Assembly: GCF_003343245.1 (NCBI RefSeq)
Contig: NZ_CP024901.1
Coordinates: 2,108,001 to 2,172,000, forward strand
DNA: 64,000 bases
Direction: 5' to 3'
Origin: Photorhabdus laumondii subsp. laumondii
Lineage (GTDB): Bacteria > Pseudomonadota > Gammaproteobacteria > Enterobacterales > Enterobacteriaceae
Under the pieces are notes generated by a model that was not told the origin of the DNA, searched no databases, and saw nothing but the letters and a program-made list of their open reading frames with translations. This document shows, piece by piece, positions 1 through 9,189 of this stretch. The translations under genes were made by a program, and so were the position numbers. Position 1 is the stretch's first letter. Each line of letters opens with the position of its first letter.

Positions 1-1
1 G

Positions 2-1324
2 AATTTCCTGAAAGATTTTCAGGGTAGCCTTGTTTTCATTTCTCATGACCGTTCATTTATTCACAATATGGCAACCCGTATTGTCGATTTGGATCGTGGT
101 AAGTTAGTATCGTGGCCGGGTAATTACGATAAGTTTCTTGAAAGCAAAGAAGACGCGTTGCGTGTGGAAGAGATGCAAAATGCTGAATTTGATCGTAAGT
201 TGGCTCAGGAAGAAGTGTGGATCCGTCAGGGGATTAAAGCGCGTCGTACTCGTAATGAAGGGCGTGTTAGGGCATTGAAGGCATTACGTATTGAGCGTTT
301 ACAACGCCGTGAAGTAATGGGAACCGCTAAAATGCAGATGGGAGAAGCGAGTCGTTCCGGAAAAATTGTCTTTGAGTTGGAAAATGTTAACTATCAAATT
401 GGTGAAAGGAAACTGGTCAATAATTTCAGTGCGCAAATTCAGCGTGGGGATAAGATTGCACTGGTAGGGCCAAATGGTTGTGGCAAAACCACTTTACTGA
501 AACTGATGTTAGGTGAGCTGCAATCTGATAGTGGCCGTGTTCATTGTGGTACTAAACTAGAAATTGCTTATTTTGATCAGCATCGGATAGCACTTGATCC
601 GGAAAGAACCGTAGTGGATAACCTGGCTGAAGGTAAACAGGAAGTGATGGTGAATGGTCGCCCTCGTCATGTTCTGGGTTATTTGCAGGATTTTCTGTTT
701 CATCCAAAGCGGGCAATGACACCGGTTAAAGCGCTTTCTGGTGGTGAAAGGAACCGGTTGTTGCTGGCGCGTCTGTTCCTGAAACCCAGTAATCTGTTGG
801 TACTTGATGAGCCAACCAACGATCTGGATGTGGAAACATTAGAGTTGCTGGAGGAGCTGGTAGAGAATTATACAGGTACTGTATTGCTGGTGAGTCATGA
901 TCGTCAATTTGTTGATAACTCCGTGACAGAATGTTGGATTTTTGAAGGTAATGGTGCGATCAATAATTATGTTGGTGGTTATTACGATGCTCAGCAACAG
1001 CGCGAACAGGTTGTATCGTTGCGCCAGAAAAATGCGAAAAAACTTCAAACGGAAGTTAAAGTAGAAAAGATTCAGGAACCGCCAAAAAACTCTCGTAACA
1101 AAATGAGTTACCATTTATTACGAGAGTTAGAGCAATTACCATCATTGCTGGAGAAACTGGAAGAAGAGCTTGATCAGTTACAATCTCAAGTGAGTGCTCC
1201 TGAATTTTTTAATCAGCCTCATGTAATAACCCAAAAAATATTGACTGAACTGTCTCAAAAAGAGCAAGTATTAGAAGCGGCTTTTGATCGCTGGCAGGAA
1301 TTGGAAACATTGAAAAACAGTTAA
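2..1324 (+). CDS. uup: Uup, ABC-F ATPase (5' end outside window)
   Basis: C-terminal ~440 residues of an ABC-F protein; the reading frame is open from base 2, so the N-terminal part is cut by the window edge. It opens with the H-loop end of the first ATPase domain (FISHDRS). After the linker comes a second complete ATPase domain with Walker A (GPNGCGKTT), signature (LSGGERNR), Walker B (LLVLDEPTNDLD) and H-loop (LVSHDRQF). The tail is a charged coiled coil of about 100 residues, the DNA-binding region of Uup. There are no membrane segments, so it is cytosolic. In E. coli, loss of Uup raises precise transposon excision, and ABC-F proteins act at the ribosome. The following pqiA matches the E. 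coli order and supports the name. Confidence 0.93.
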   Translation, partial: NFLKDFQGSLVFISHDRSFIHNMATRIVDLDRGKLVSWPGNYDKFLESKEDALRVEEMQNAEFDRKLAQEEVWIRQGIKARRTRNEGRVRALKALRIERLQRREVMGTAKMQMGEASRSGKIVFELENVNYQIGERKLVNNFSAQIQRGDKIALVGPNGCGKTTLLKLMLGELQSDSGRVHCGTKLEIAYFDQHRIALDPERTVVDNLAEGKQEVMVNGRPRHVLGYLQDFLFHPKRAMTPVKALSGGERNRLLLARLFLKPSNLLVLDEPTNDLDVETLELLEELVENYTGTVLLVSHDRQFVDNSVTECWIFEGNGAINNYVGGYYDAQQQREQVVSLRQKNAKKLQTEVKVEKIQEPPKNSRNKMSYHLLRELEQLPSLLEKLEEELDQLQSQVSAPEFFNQPHVITQKILTELSQKEQVLEAAFDRWQELETLKNS

Positions 1325-1340
1325 TAGTTAACATAATTAG

Positions 1341-1378
1341 CAGAATCATACTGCGAAATTCTTCTGAGTATGATTCTG
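1341..1378. repeat. 12-bp inverted repeat between uup and pqiA
   Basis: CAGAATCATACT (1341-1352) is repeated inverted at 1367-1378, a perfect 12-bp stem with a 14-nt loop. No T-run follows on either strand, so it is not a classical intrinsic terminator. It could be a transcript-end or stability hairpin for uup. Confidence 0.5.
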
Positions 1379-1413
1379 TGGATATTCCCGATTTCCTTAA
1401 CAGGAGAAAGATC

Positions 1414-2661
1414 TTGTGTTCCGCTAACCATCATCATGAAATGGTATTGTGCCCTCAATGTGATTTGCTGGTGACATTGCCAGAATGGGTTCAGGGAACG
1501 AAGGCAATTTGTCCTCGTTGTAAGACGACATTAGTCACATGGTGGAAAGAACCAAAACATCAGCCAACAGGTTATGCAGTCAGTGCATTATTTATGCTGT
1601 TAATGGCTTGCCTGTTTCCGTTTATCAGCATGAGTGTGGCGGGAATTAGCAGTGAAATTACCTTATCTCAAATCCCTCAGGTGATGTTTAATGAAAATTA
1701 CGTCAGTGTGGGAACATTCTTTTTGCTCTGTGTTCAACTGGTGCCTGCGTTTTGTATGGTAGCGATTATTCTCTTGTGCCAGAGTGTTGTTATTTCTCAG
1801 AAGATAAAAGTCTGGTTGGCCAGAATGTTATTTCAGATGAAAAGCTGGTGTATGGTTGAAATCTTTCTGGCAGGGGTGTTAGTCAGCTTTGTTAAGTTAA
1901 TGGCTTATGGTGATATTGGGTTAGGTTTAAGTTTTTTGCCATATTGTCTGTTCTGCCTTCTCCAGGTGAGAGCATTTCAATGTTTGGATCGCCACTGGTT
2001 ATGGAATCAGATAACACTCGCACCTAAGGTGAATATACCGTTACAGGCAGGAAGATCGGGGTTAGTGCAGGGTGTTCGATTATGCCAGTGTTGTACGGCT
2101 ATTTTACCGGCAGACCAATTGGTATGTTCACGTTGTTATACGCGTGGGCATGCCCGTCGTCGCAACAGTCTGCAATGGACAATGGCACTGATAGTGACAG
2201 CTTTAATGCTTTATATTCCTGCTAATATCATGCCAATGATGGTGACAGAATCGTTAGGTAACCAGAGTGATTCCACTATTATGGCTGGAGTGATATTACT
2301 GTGGAGTGTCGGTTCATACCCGGTCGCTTTAGTCATTTTTATCGCTAGTATTATGGTGCCATCCCTGAAAATGCTGGCAATTGGCTGGTTGTGTTGGGAT
2401 ACCAAAGGTCACGGTAAACGGGATTCTTCCCGCATGCATTTTATTTATGAAGTTGTCGAATTTGTTGGCCGTTGGTCAATGATTGATGTATTTGTTATCG
2501 CAATATTGTCATCACTGGTACGTATGGGGAAATTGATGAGTGTCTACCCTGCTATGGGGGCAGTTATTTTTGCTTTAGTTGTGATCCTGACTATGTTTGC
2601 GGCAATGACATTTGATCCGCGTTTAATTTGGGATAGAGCCAACGTTAAACATTCGTTATAA
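1414..2661 (+). CDS. pqiA: PqiA, membrane component of the Pqi MCE transport system
   Basis: Integral inner-membrane protein, about 415 residues. Near the N-terminus and mid-protein it has two CxxC-CxxC zinc-ribbon-like motifs (LCPQCD...CPRCK and CQCC...CSRC), each followed by a block of hydrophobic helices, the duplicated PqiA architecture. PqiABC links inner and outer membranes and moves lipid-like substrates; in E. coli it is paraquat-inducible. A TTG start at 1414 is preferred to the upstream GTG at 1378: an AGGAG lies 7-8 nt before it, and the resulting N-terminus (MCSANHHHEMVLCPQCD) resembles E. coli PqiA. It is followed at 21 nt by pqiB and should be cotranscribed. Confidence 0.93.
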   Translation: MCSANHHHEMVLCPQCDLLVTLPEWVQGTKAICPRCKTTLVTWWKEPKHQPTGYAVSALFMLLMACLFPFISMSVAGISSEITLSQIPQVMFNENYVSVGTFFLLCVQLVPAFCMVAIILLCQSVVISQKIKVWLARMLFQMKSWCMVEIFLAGVLVSFVKLMAYGDIGLGLSFLPYCLFCLLQVRAFQCLDRHWLWNQITLAPKVNIPLQAGRSGLVQGVRLCQCCTAILPADQLVCSRCYTRGHARRRNSLQWTMALIVTALMLYIPANIMPMMVTESLGNQSDSTIMAGVILLWSVGSYPVALVIFIASIMVPSLKMLAIGWLCWDTKGHGKRDSSRMHFIYEVVEFVGRWSMIDVFVIAILSSLVRMGKLMSVYPAMGAVIFALVVILTMFAAMTFDPRLIWDRANVKHSL

Positions 2662-2681
2662 GGCAATGAAGGGGTGTCAAG

Positions 2682-4331
2682 GTGACGGATAAAGTTGAAG
2701 ACCAGAGTCAGGCTAAAATCGATAAAATTAAAAGTTGGTCGCCAGTTTGGATTGTACCAATTGTGACAGTGCTTATTGGTGCTTGGATATTGTTTTACCA
2801 TTTCAACCACCAAGGGCCGGAAGTGATGTTGATTACCTCCAACGCGGAGGGTATTGAAGCTGGAAAAACTAAAATTAAAAGCCGTAGTGTGGATGTCGGC
2901 GTAGTTGAGAGGGTCATGCTGAGTGATAATCTTAGTCAAGTTATTATTAAAGCTCGGCTGAATGATGGCATGGAAAACCTATTGCGTAGTGACAGCGCTT
3001 TCTGGGTAGTGAAACCGCAGATTGGCCGTGATGGAGTATCTGGTCTTGGTACCCTTCTGTCTGGGGCTTTTATTGAGCTTCAACCGGGAACAAATGGTGA
3101 TGAAGAAGATAAATTTAATTTGTTGGACTCACCACCATTGGCTTCACCTGATGCAAAAGGTATCCGCGTCATCCTAATCAGTGATAAAGCGGGCCAGCTC
3201 AATCCGGGTGATCCGGTGTTGTTTCGTGGTTATCGGGTTGGTTCTGTTGAAACCAGCGAGTTTGAACCGAAATCTCATCTGATGAGATATCAGCTATTTA
3301 TTAATGCACCTTATGATGGTTTGTTGACAAGCAATGTCCGCTTTTGGAAAGAGAGTGGTATTACCTTTGATATGTCTTCTCAGGGGGTACGTGTTGAAAT
3401 GGCTTCGTTATCAACGCTGTTTGGTGGTGGTGTCAGTTTTGATGTGCCTAAGGGTTGGGAATTGGGAGAGCCAATTAAAGAAAAAGCTATTTATAAACTT
3501 TTTGACAACCAAAGAAGCATTCAGGATTCTTTATATACCGAACATAAAGATTATCTGTTGCTTTTCTCTGATTCCGTTCGAGGGCTACAGCCGGGTGCGC
3601 CAGTAGAGTTCCGTGGTATCCGTATGGGGACTGTGGCAAAAGTACCATTCTATTCAGAGGGAATGAGACAGCGGTTAGATAACGATTTTCGTATTCCAGT
3701 ACTTATCTCGATTGAACCGGAGCGCTTTGAGAAGGAGTTGGGAGAAGGGTTTGATGTTGAGAAAGAGCTGAATAGCATAACTAAACGCGGTCTGCGGGCG
3801 TCCCTCAAGTCAGGTAATTTGCTGACAGGGGCACTGTTTATTGATTTGGATTTCTATCCAAATGAAAAAGGGTGGGCCGGTCCGTATGAAATTGCAGGTT
3901 ATCCGCTATTACCGACAATCAGTGGTGGCCTTGCTCAAATTCAACATAAGGTTATTGCAGCGTTAGACAAAATTAATAATATGCCGGTTGAGCCAATGTT
4001 TAATCAGGCTATTCGCACTTTGGAAGAGAGCCAGAAAGCGATCAGAAAAGCACAACAGACCCTTGATGAATTGAATAAGGTGCTGGCGAATCCTGAAACC
4101 AAAGATCTGCCAAAAGATATACAGAAAACATTGCAGGAGTTTAGCCGCAGTATGCAAGGTTTTCAGCCTGGCTCACCGGCTTATAATAAGATGTTGGATA
4201 ATATGCAGCGATTAGATCAAGTATTGAGTGAACTGCGACCTGTTCTGAGGACGTTGAATAATAAGAGCAATGCGTTAGTTTTTGAGTCTAAGCCAATTGA
4301 AGATCCAGAACCGAAAAAGGCTAAAAAATGA
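2682..4331 (+). CDS. pqiB: PqiB, MCE-domain periplasmic tunnel protein
   Basis: 549 residues: a short cytoplasmic N-terminus, one transmembrane helix (about residues 18-38, VWIVPIVTVLIGAWILFYHF) and then three consecutive MCE domains. Typical motifs are visible in each (GIEAGKTKIKSRSVDVGVV; LNPGDPVLFRGYRVGSV; LQPGAPVEFRGIRMGTV). The C-terminal ~130 residues are helical and rich in K/Q, as in the PqiB needle. It forms the hexameric tunnel between the membranes together with PqiA and PqiC. The start is GTG, behind an AAGGGG ribosome site. The stop overlaps pqiC by four bases, indicating translational coupling. Confidence 0.95.
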   Translation: MTDKVEDQSQAKIDKIKSWSPVWIVPIVTVLIGAWILFYHFNHQGPEVMLITSNAEGIEAGKTKIKSRSVDVGVVERVMLSDNLSQVIIKARLNDGMENLLRSDSAFWVVKPQIGRDGVSGLGTLLSGAFIELQPGTNGDEEDKFNLLDSPPLASPDAKGIRVILISDKAGQLNPGDPVLFRGYRVGSVETSEFEPKSHLMRYQLFINAPYDGLLTSNVRFWKESGITFDMSSQGVRVEMASLSTLFGGGVSFDVPKGWELGEPIKEKAIYKLFDNQRSIQDSLYTEHKDYLLLFSDSVRGLQPGAPVEFRGIRMGTVAKVPFYSEGMRQRLDNDFRIPVLISIEPERFEKELGEGFDVEKELNSITKRGLRASLKSGNLLTGALFIDLDFYPNEKGWAGPYEIAGYPLLPTISGGLAQIQHKVIAALDKINNMPVEPMFNQAIRTLEESQKAIRKAQQTLDELNKVLANPETKDLPKDIQKTLQEFSRSMQGFQPGSPAYNKMLDNMQRLDQVLSELRPVLRTLNNKSNALVFESKPIEDPEPKKAKK

Positions 4332-4891
4332 TGAGAAGATTGGCATTAATTTTAGTGATTTTTATTTCTGCTTGTAGCCGTCAGCCAGAAAAAACTTACT
4401 ATCAATTGCCGGTAGTGGCAATAGCATCACAAAAGAGTGCTATTGTGCAGCATGATCGCCAATTATGGGTACAACGGGTTATGTTGTCCGATTATCTGTC
4501 CTCCTCCGGTGTGGTGTATCAAAGTAGTGATGTTAGTTATGTCAGTGCGGCGAATCACTTGTGGGCAAGTCCACTTGAACAACAATTACAGCAAGTGCTG
4601 GTAGCTGAGTTGACTATGGCATTGCCTCAGCGTTTAGTTTCTGCTCAACCATTGGTTAATAAGCCCGATACTCTAGACGTGACAGTCACCAGTTTTCATG
4701 GTCGTTATGATGGTAAGGTGATTTTGCAAGGTTACTGGACATTAACTCATCAAGGGAGTGTCGTTAAACAGCCCTTTAATCTAGAGCTAAAACAGGAAGA
4801 AGATGGTTACGATGATTTAGTCCGCACATTGGCAAAAGGATGGAGTCAGTTGGTGCAAGCTATTGCCAGTCAATTAATTTCCCAATCATAA
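4328..4891 (+). CDS. pqiC: PqiC, outer-membrane lipoprotein of the Pqi system
   Basis: 187 residues with a lipoprotein signal: positively charged MMRR, a hydrophobic stretch and lipobox FISAC, with the lipidated cysteine near residue 16. The mature part belongs to the ABC-type transport auxiliary / PqiC (YmbA) family (YYQLP near the start; VTSFHGRYDGKVILQGYW in the middle). It docks on PqiB at the outer membrane. Its ATGA overlap with pqiB makes it the last gene of the pqiABC operon. Confidence 0.93.
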   Translation: MMRRLALILVIFISACSRQPEKTYYQLPVVAIASQKSAIVQHDRQLWVQRVMLSDYLSSSGVVYQSSDVSYVSAANHLWASPLEQQLQQVLVAELTMALPQRLVSAQPLVNKPDTLDVTVTSFHGRYDGKVILQGYWTLTHQGSVVKQPFNLELKQEEDGYDDLVRTLAKGWSQLVQAIASQLISQS

Positions 4892-4901
4892 CCCTCTGTC
4901 A

Positions 4902-4934
4902 TTCTCCGAGTGTAAAACTTTTGCGCTCGGAGAA
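4902..4934 (+). terminator. hairpin after pqiC, probable transcript end
   Basis: TTCTCCGAG (4902-4910) pairs perfectly with CTCGGAGAA (4926-4934) across a 15-nt loop, 10 nt after the pqiC stop. The following bases (AATTGGTATT) have only a weak T content, so termination efficiency is uncertain. Confidence 0.5.
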
Positions 4935-5137
4935 AATTGGTATTATCAGTAGGATAAAAATTTTTCTTTATTATTAATACGTTATCGTTTTTTTTGTACT
5001 GATATAACAAATATTACATTAATATGAATTTCTTGACTTGATTTTCAAAATTTATAGGGGTATTTCTAAATTGTGGTTGGATAAATGATGACCACTGTTT
5101 TCTTTCTACTGATCTAGCTTATGAGGTAAATAAAAGC

Positions 5138-5305
5138 ATGAAGAGACAGAAACGAGATCGTTTAGCACGAGCATTATCGAGAGGGTACCATGCAGGTATT
5201 TTGGGGCGTCCAAGGGAGCATTGTCCCTATTATTCATTAGATGCCCGTTCTCATTGGTTAGGAGGATGGCGTCAGGCTATGGAAGACAGGGCGATGATGG
5301 CTTAG
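5138..5305 (+). CDS. rmf: Rmf, ribosome modulation factor (55 aa)
   Basis: A 55-residue basic protein, MKRQKRDRL...MEDRAMMA, nearly collinear with E. coli RMF (GY.AGI.GR, CPY, RS.WLGGWR.AM.DR). In stationary phase RMF pairs 70S ribosomes into inactive 100S dimers. AGGT lies 12-15 nt before the ATG, a weak Shine-Dalgarno sequence. Its place between pqiC and fabA is the E. coli order, except for one extra gene on the fabA side. In E. coli it is induced by ppGpp and slow growth; no operator was identified here. Confidence 0.96.
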   Translation: MKRQKRDRLARALSRGYHAGILGRPREHCPYYSLDARSHWLGGWRQAMEDRAMMA

Positions 5306-5886
5306 TCTGCCAAACTGATGGTATAGGTTAGGTGAGAAAAACCTCCATTCCTTATCAACGTGGTATATATCCCAAATTTAATCTGACAGTGACTGATTGT
5401 TTATACAGATATCTGTCAGATTGAATCCTGTAAGTTTTCTCTGTCCAGATTTTCTTTCAGTTGTGACTAAAGTAAAAATGCTCGTACCGTGTAAAATAAG
5501 TTTTTCCCGGCGTCAATGGCTTACCAGCTATTTATTAAATTATTAAATTATTAAATTATTAAAGCATCGTGTAATGAAAGCTTTAAATAAGATTCCAAAA
5601 TAGTGCCGCATTTTATACCACCAATAATTTCATAACAATGTGTTGAAGAAGGTTATGTGTAGCAGAATTATGAAACGTTATTTAATGCATTGTATGTAAT
5701 AAATCGATAAGTATTATCAATGTCAGGATTACAATTTTTTCATGTTGTTGTGCTGTTATTTGCGAATTAGGTAATATGTGAATGAGTGGCCGCTAGGTGA
5801 CATATCCTATTTAACCTATTCAACATGATGACTGAAATTGCGGCCATTAAATAATCCATTTGCTAAATACGAGAGATGATGGTAAT
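5306..5886. other. gene-free AT-rich stretch with a short tandem repeat
   Basis: No convincing gene. 5534-5563 holds an 8-bp unit ATTAAATT repeated about 3.8 times. The rest is AT-rich without a recognisable RNA or operator. Confidence 0.5.
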
Positions 5887-6225
5887 TCAATAATTGCAGT
5901 AAGATGGGTTTGATAAACATTTATGATGTAATTCAACCCAAAAGAGACGGCTATATTCTTCAATCCCATCGACTGATATGGTTATAGTTTCATGACTTGT
6001 ATAGGCTGTTTGAAGCAATGATAATAGCGTCGATCCGCCATTAATCGTACATACCCACCTAAATCCCTGGACACGGGTAGGCGTCGCTATTTTTCCATAG
6101 CAATCTCCATTTGTGTTAGGCGCTTTTAGCATTTCGACGGTACCGTCAATTCTATCGAGTTTTGCAATGGCAGTTGGTGTAAGAGTCAATGCGATGATTA
6201 TGAGCAGTATTTTTCTGATGTTCAT
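5887..6225 (-). CDS. small exported protein of unknown function (112 aa)
   Basis: Not recognised. A signal peptide is clear (MNIRKILLIIIALTLTPTAIA, cleavage after AIA). The mature part is ~91 residues with four cysteines (C42, C59, C103, C109), enough for two disulphides, and no membrane segment, so a periplasmic or secreted protein is expected. The ATG has a GAGGT ribosome site. It lies alone on the minus strand between rmf and fabA, a position without a gene in E. coli, so it is probably a lineage-specific acquisition. Size and cysteine spacing loosely recall small secreted OB-fold toxin subunits, but no motif proves that. Confidence 0.7.
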   Translation of the reverse strand: MNIRKILLIIIALTLTPTAIAKLDRIDGTVEMLKAPNTNGDCYGKIATPTRVQGFRWVCTINGGSTLLSLLQTAYTSHETITISVDGIEEYSRLFWVELHHKCLSNPSYCNY

Positions 6226-6650
6226 ATAATATTACCTCGGTGTGTTTGTTAATATTAATCATCAATCTTAATCATTATTAATGCTTTTACCTGTTATCAG
6301 TATGCTTTGGTGAGCTTGTTTGATATATCAGGTCAATTTGATCATAGCACAATTTGCCAATTGTATACTGATTGGTCAGCGACAATTGGGTGTTTGTAAT
6401 GCAGATATTCAGGTGCGGATTTGTGTTATTTCTAGTCGAGATAGGCCAAAGTTAGGACTTGATTTGATTTTTTTCTGTATGAATATTGAATCCTATACTC
6501 TGAGATATAACCGGAATTACCTTTGAGGGAGCAAAAATAGCACCAGGTATTTTTTTAAGATATTGATTACTTGGTAGTATGCTTTTAGTGAAAAAAGGTG
6601 AAAAGCAATTAGCCAGTCACCTTCCTTTTCGATATGTTACTGATTATTGA
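6226..6650. other. intergenic, no gene seen
   Basis: Contains an open frame of 68 codons (6320-6526) without a ribosome site or family-like sequence. It should hold the promoter of the gene at 5887-6225 and the 3' end of the fabA transcript. Nothing else was recognised. Confidence 0.4.
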
Positions 6651-7169
6651 TTAGAAAGCGCTGGTATCTTTAAACAAGCCTACTTTCAAATCCGTTGCCG
6701 TATAGATGATTTTACCATCTACTAACACTTCACCATCAGCCAGTCCCATAATCAATTTACGGTTAATGACACGTTTAAAGTTGATACGGTAAGTGACTTT
6801 TTTAGCCGTTGGTAATACTTGGCCGGTGAACTTAACTTCGCCAACGCCAAGGGCACGGCCTTTGCCTTCACCGCCTAACCAGCCAAGGAAGAACCCAACC
6901 AATTGCCACATGGCATCAAGACCGAGGCAGCCGGGCATTACCGGGTCATCAATAAAATGGCAGTCGAAAAACCATAAATCAGGGGTAATATCCAGCTCGG
7001 CTTCTATGTAACCTTTATCGTGGGTACCACCGTTTTCTGTCATTTCAATGATGCGATCCATCATTAGCATATTACCAGATGGTAATGGCGGCCCATTTTC
7101 TCCGAACAGCTCACTGCGTCCAGACGCGATAAGATCTTCTTTTGTGTAGGATTTAAGTTTATCAACCAT
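6651..7169 (-). CDS. fabA: FabA, 3-hydroxydecanoyl-ACP dehydratase/isomerase
   Basis: 172 residues starting [13 protein letters not shown], nearly collinear with E. coli FabA. It dehydrates 3-hydroxydecanoyl-ACP and isomerises trans-2 to cis-3-decenoyl-ACP, the branch point to unsaturated fatty acids. The active-site His lies in [14 protein letters not shown] and the Asp in CLGLDAMWQ. The frame runs 21 codons further upstream, but the family start is the ATG at 7169. FabR-like and FadR-like sites lie 40-75 nt upstream, so dual control as in E. coli is likely. Cytosolic homodimer. Confidence 0.97.
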   Translation of the reverse strand: MVDKLKSYTKEDLIASGRSELFGENGPPLPSGNMLMMDRIIEMTENGGTHDKGYIEAELDITPDLWFFDCHFIDDPVMPGCLGLDAMWQLVGFFLGWLGGEGKGRALGVGEVKFTGQVLPTAKKVTYRINFKRVINRKLIMGLADGEVLVDGKIIYTATDLKVGLFKDTSAF

Positions 7170-7208
7170 ATTATCAGATAGCCTTATATTTAGTGTAGGG
7201 TAAATAAT

Positions 7209-7226
7209 AGAGTACACTTGTACGCT
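7209..7226 (-). promoter_or_regulatory. FabR-type operator of fabA
   Basis: AGCGTACAAGTGTACTCT on the minus strand, an imperfect 18-bp palindrome of the AGCGTAC...GTACGCT kind known from fabA/fabB promoters. It is immediately downstream of the FadR-like site and 40 nt upstream of the fabA start. Confidence 0.6.
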
Positions 7227-7244
7227 GAACAACTCCGATCAGAC
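7227..7244 (-). promoter_or_regulatory. FadR-type operator of fabA
   Basis: On the minus strand GTCTGATCGGAGTTGTTC, close to the FadR site of the E. coli fabA promoter as I remember it, and directly abutting the FabR-like palindrome as it does there. FadR activates fabA when long-chain acyl-CoA is low. Confidence 0.6.
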
Positions 7245-7252
7245 ATTCTAAA

Positions 7253-9049
7253 TTAACCCAACCAGCGAAGAAACCACGGGAATTTAGGTCGTTCCTGATT
7301 ATTCGCCTGTGTTATACGGTCTTGTATCATAGCTAACAAGTGTGTTTCTTGTTGATCATAATAAGGGATACCTGTCAATAAAGGCAGTGCTTCAGAAACA
7401 TGTTTTACTGACCATAAATGAAATTTTTGCGCTTTTACCGCATCTACAATGGGTTGATTAAGGCATAAATGATGGATATTCGCTGCTGGTAGGATGACAC
7501 CTTGTTGACCCGTTAGCCCTCTGCGGTGGCATACTTCAAAGAAACCTTCGATTTTTTCGTTAATACCACCGATGGGTTGAACATAACCAAATTGATCTAC
7601 TGCACCTGTGACGGCTAGTTGTTGATCAATGGGTTGCAGGGAAAGAGCACTTATCAATGCGCATAATTCGGCAAGAGAAGCGCTGTCGCCGTCAACTTCA
7701 CCATAGGACTGTTCAAATACAATAGATGCAGAGAAAGGTTGTGGTTGATCCAATTTTAGCTCGGAAATTAAAAATGCTTGCATAATCATCATGCCTTTCG
7801 CATGGATATTGCCACCTAACTCAACTTTGCGTTCAACATCAACAAATTCTCCATCTCCCATATGGGCCACGCAAGTGATACGGGATGGCTCTCCTACTGG
7901 ATCAGGATGGCCGGGATACTCTAGCACAGATAACCCATTAATTTGGCCAATGACCATGCCTTGGGTATGGATAAGAATCTGGCCTTTATGAATTTCTTCT
8001 AAACCACGTTCAGGCAGATAATTGTGACGCCAGCGGCGATTTTCCTCTGCTTGTTTAATTGATTGAGCTGTAATCTGATTTTCTTGCTGATAGAGTGCCG
8101 CAGTAGTCAGTTGCCGTTGTAGCCAGAGCATATCCAAAGGCAGGTGGTGTTGATCTTCTACATGGCGGGTTGCTTGTTGGACAAGCTCAGGCCAAGCATT
8201 ATGATGCAATGGAGGTAATTGCCATTGTTGAATGAGCCCATTGATATAATTGCACCACAGGCTTAAATCCTGCTCATTATGAAATGGCATATCTAGCTCA
8301 AATTCGCCATATAGAGCGCTTTTTGCTAATTCAGGTTCTGTAGCCTGAAACTCTTCAAGGCTTAGACGATCTCCAACCAGGATCAGACGTAGCTTTAATG
8401 GCATAGAAGGGATAGGTAATGGTAACGGTTTGTTGCTATCCGGAGACAACCATTCAAAGCGTTGCTGAATAATCATCTGTTTCAGGCGAACCCACATTAA
8501 GGGCTGAGACAGTAGGGTACGTAACGGTAGAATAAGTACACCGCCATTTACCTGATGAATCAGACCGGGTTGTAAGTGAATTTCTCCGTTGTGAGAATGG
8601 AAGCGGCCAAATAATTGCTCTGCTTCTATCCATTCACGATAGGCGACGCGTAACTCAGGTGTGAAATGGCCTGCTGTTGAGGGTTGCCAGCTAATTTTCT
8701 GTTGCTGTATGTGATAATTGCCACCAATTTGGGGAAGCTCTTTCGTGAGTAATGGACGGATAGACTCAGCTAATGCTGACAAATAAATATCACATTCTTC
8801 GGCTTTCAATAGCATAAAAGGCTGGCGGGAATCCATCCGGCAAAAAAGCTGTAAACCACTATGTAGCCGTGATTGAACGGCTTCCATGCTGGCAGACGCC
8901 TGTTGGGAAGCAGAATGAAAAAGCGCATCATAAGGAACGCAATTCGGCAGTAATGCCTGCCAGTCTAGTTTGTTAGTGGTCAAAGTGATCGCTGTATGTT
9001 GTAAAGTAGGAAAGCGTCGATTATACAAGATTAAGATATAAACCAACAT
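7253..9049 (-). CDS. lonH: LonH (YcbZ), Lon-type protease without canonical AAA+ start
   Basis: About 580-598 residues, homologous throughout to E. coli YcbZ. The C-terminal Lon proteolytic domain has the catalytic Ser in EVDGDSASLAELCALISAL and the Lys in GGINEKIEGFFEVC. The N-terminal two thirds form a degenerate AAA-like region. The longest frame starts at 9049, but the E. coli N-terminus (MTITKLAW) aligns with a TTG at 8983 (MTTNKLDW). Neither has a good ribosome site, so the start is open. Cytosolic. Its place between fabA and matP is conserved. Confidence 0.93.
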   Translation of the reverse strand: MLVYILILYNRRFPTLQHTAITLTTNKLDWQALLPNCVPYDALFHSASQQASASMEAVQSRLHSGLQLFCRMDSRQPFMLLKAEECDIYLSALAESIRPLLTKELPQIGGNYHIQQQKISWQPSTAGHFTPELRVAYREWIEAEQLFGRFHSHNGEIHLQPGLIHQVNGGVLILPLRTLLSQPLMWVRLKQMIIQQRFEWLSPDSNKPLPLPIPSMPLKLRLILVGDRLSLEEFQATEPELAKSALYGEFELDMPFHNEQDLSLWCNYINGLIQQWQLPPLHHNAWPELVQQATRHVEDQHHLPLDMLWLQRQLTTAALYQQENQITAQSIKQAEENRRWRHNYLPERGLEEIHKGQILIHTQGMVIGQINGLSVLEYPGHPDPVGEPSRITCVAHMGDGEFVDVERKVELGGNIHAKGMMIMQAFLISELKLDQPQPFSASIVFEQSYGEVDGDSASLAELCALISALSLQPIDQQLAVTGAVDQFGYVQPIGGINEKIEGFFEVCHRRGLTGQQGVILPAANIHHLCLNQPIVDAVKAQKFHLWSVKHVSEALPLLTGIPYYDQQETHLLAMIQDRITQANNQERPKFPWFLRWLG

Positions 9050-9189
9050 GCTTGAATGTTTGCTATTGCAGACACTTTATGTAAAAAATAATTTTTTCAA
9101 AAAACGGATATTAATCAGTTTGGCTATAAGCAATTTACTAAAATAGTTGTTATGCTTATTTTTAGTTACGCTGTCACTGAGAAAGTAAG

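Noticed and set aside
6320..6526. 68-codon frame upstream of fabA
   Set aside because: No ribosome site, no plausible domain, and unusual composition for a gene; probably chance.
8983..9049. Moving the lonH start firmly to TTG 8983
   Set aside because: Homology favours it, but no ribosome site supports it over the upstream ATG, so the longer frame is kept with the alternative noted.
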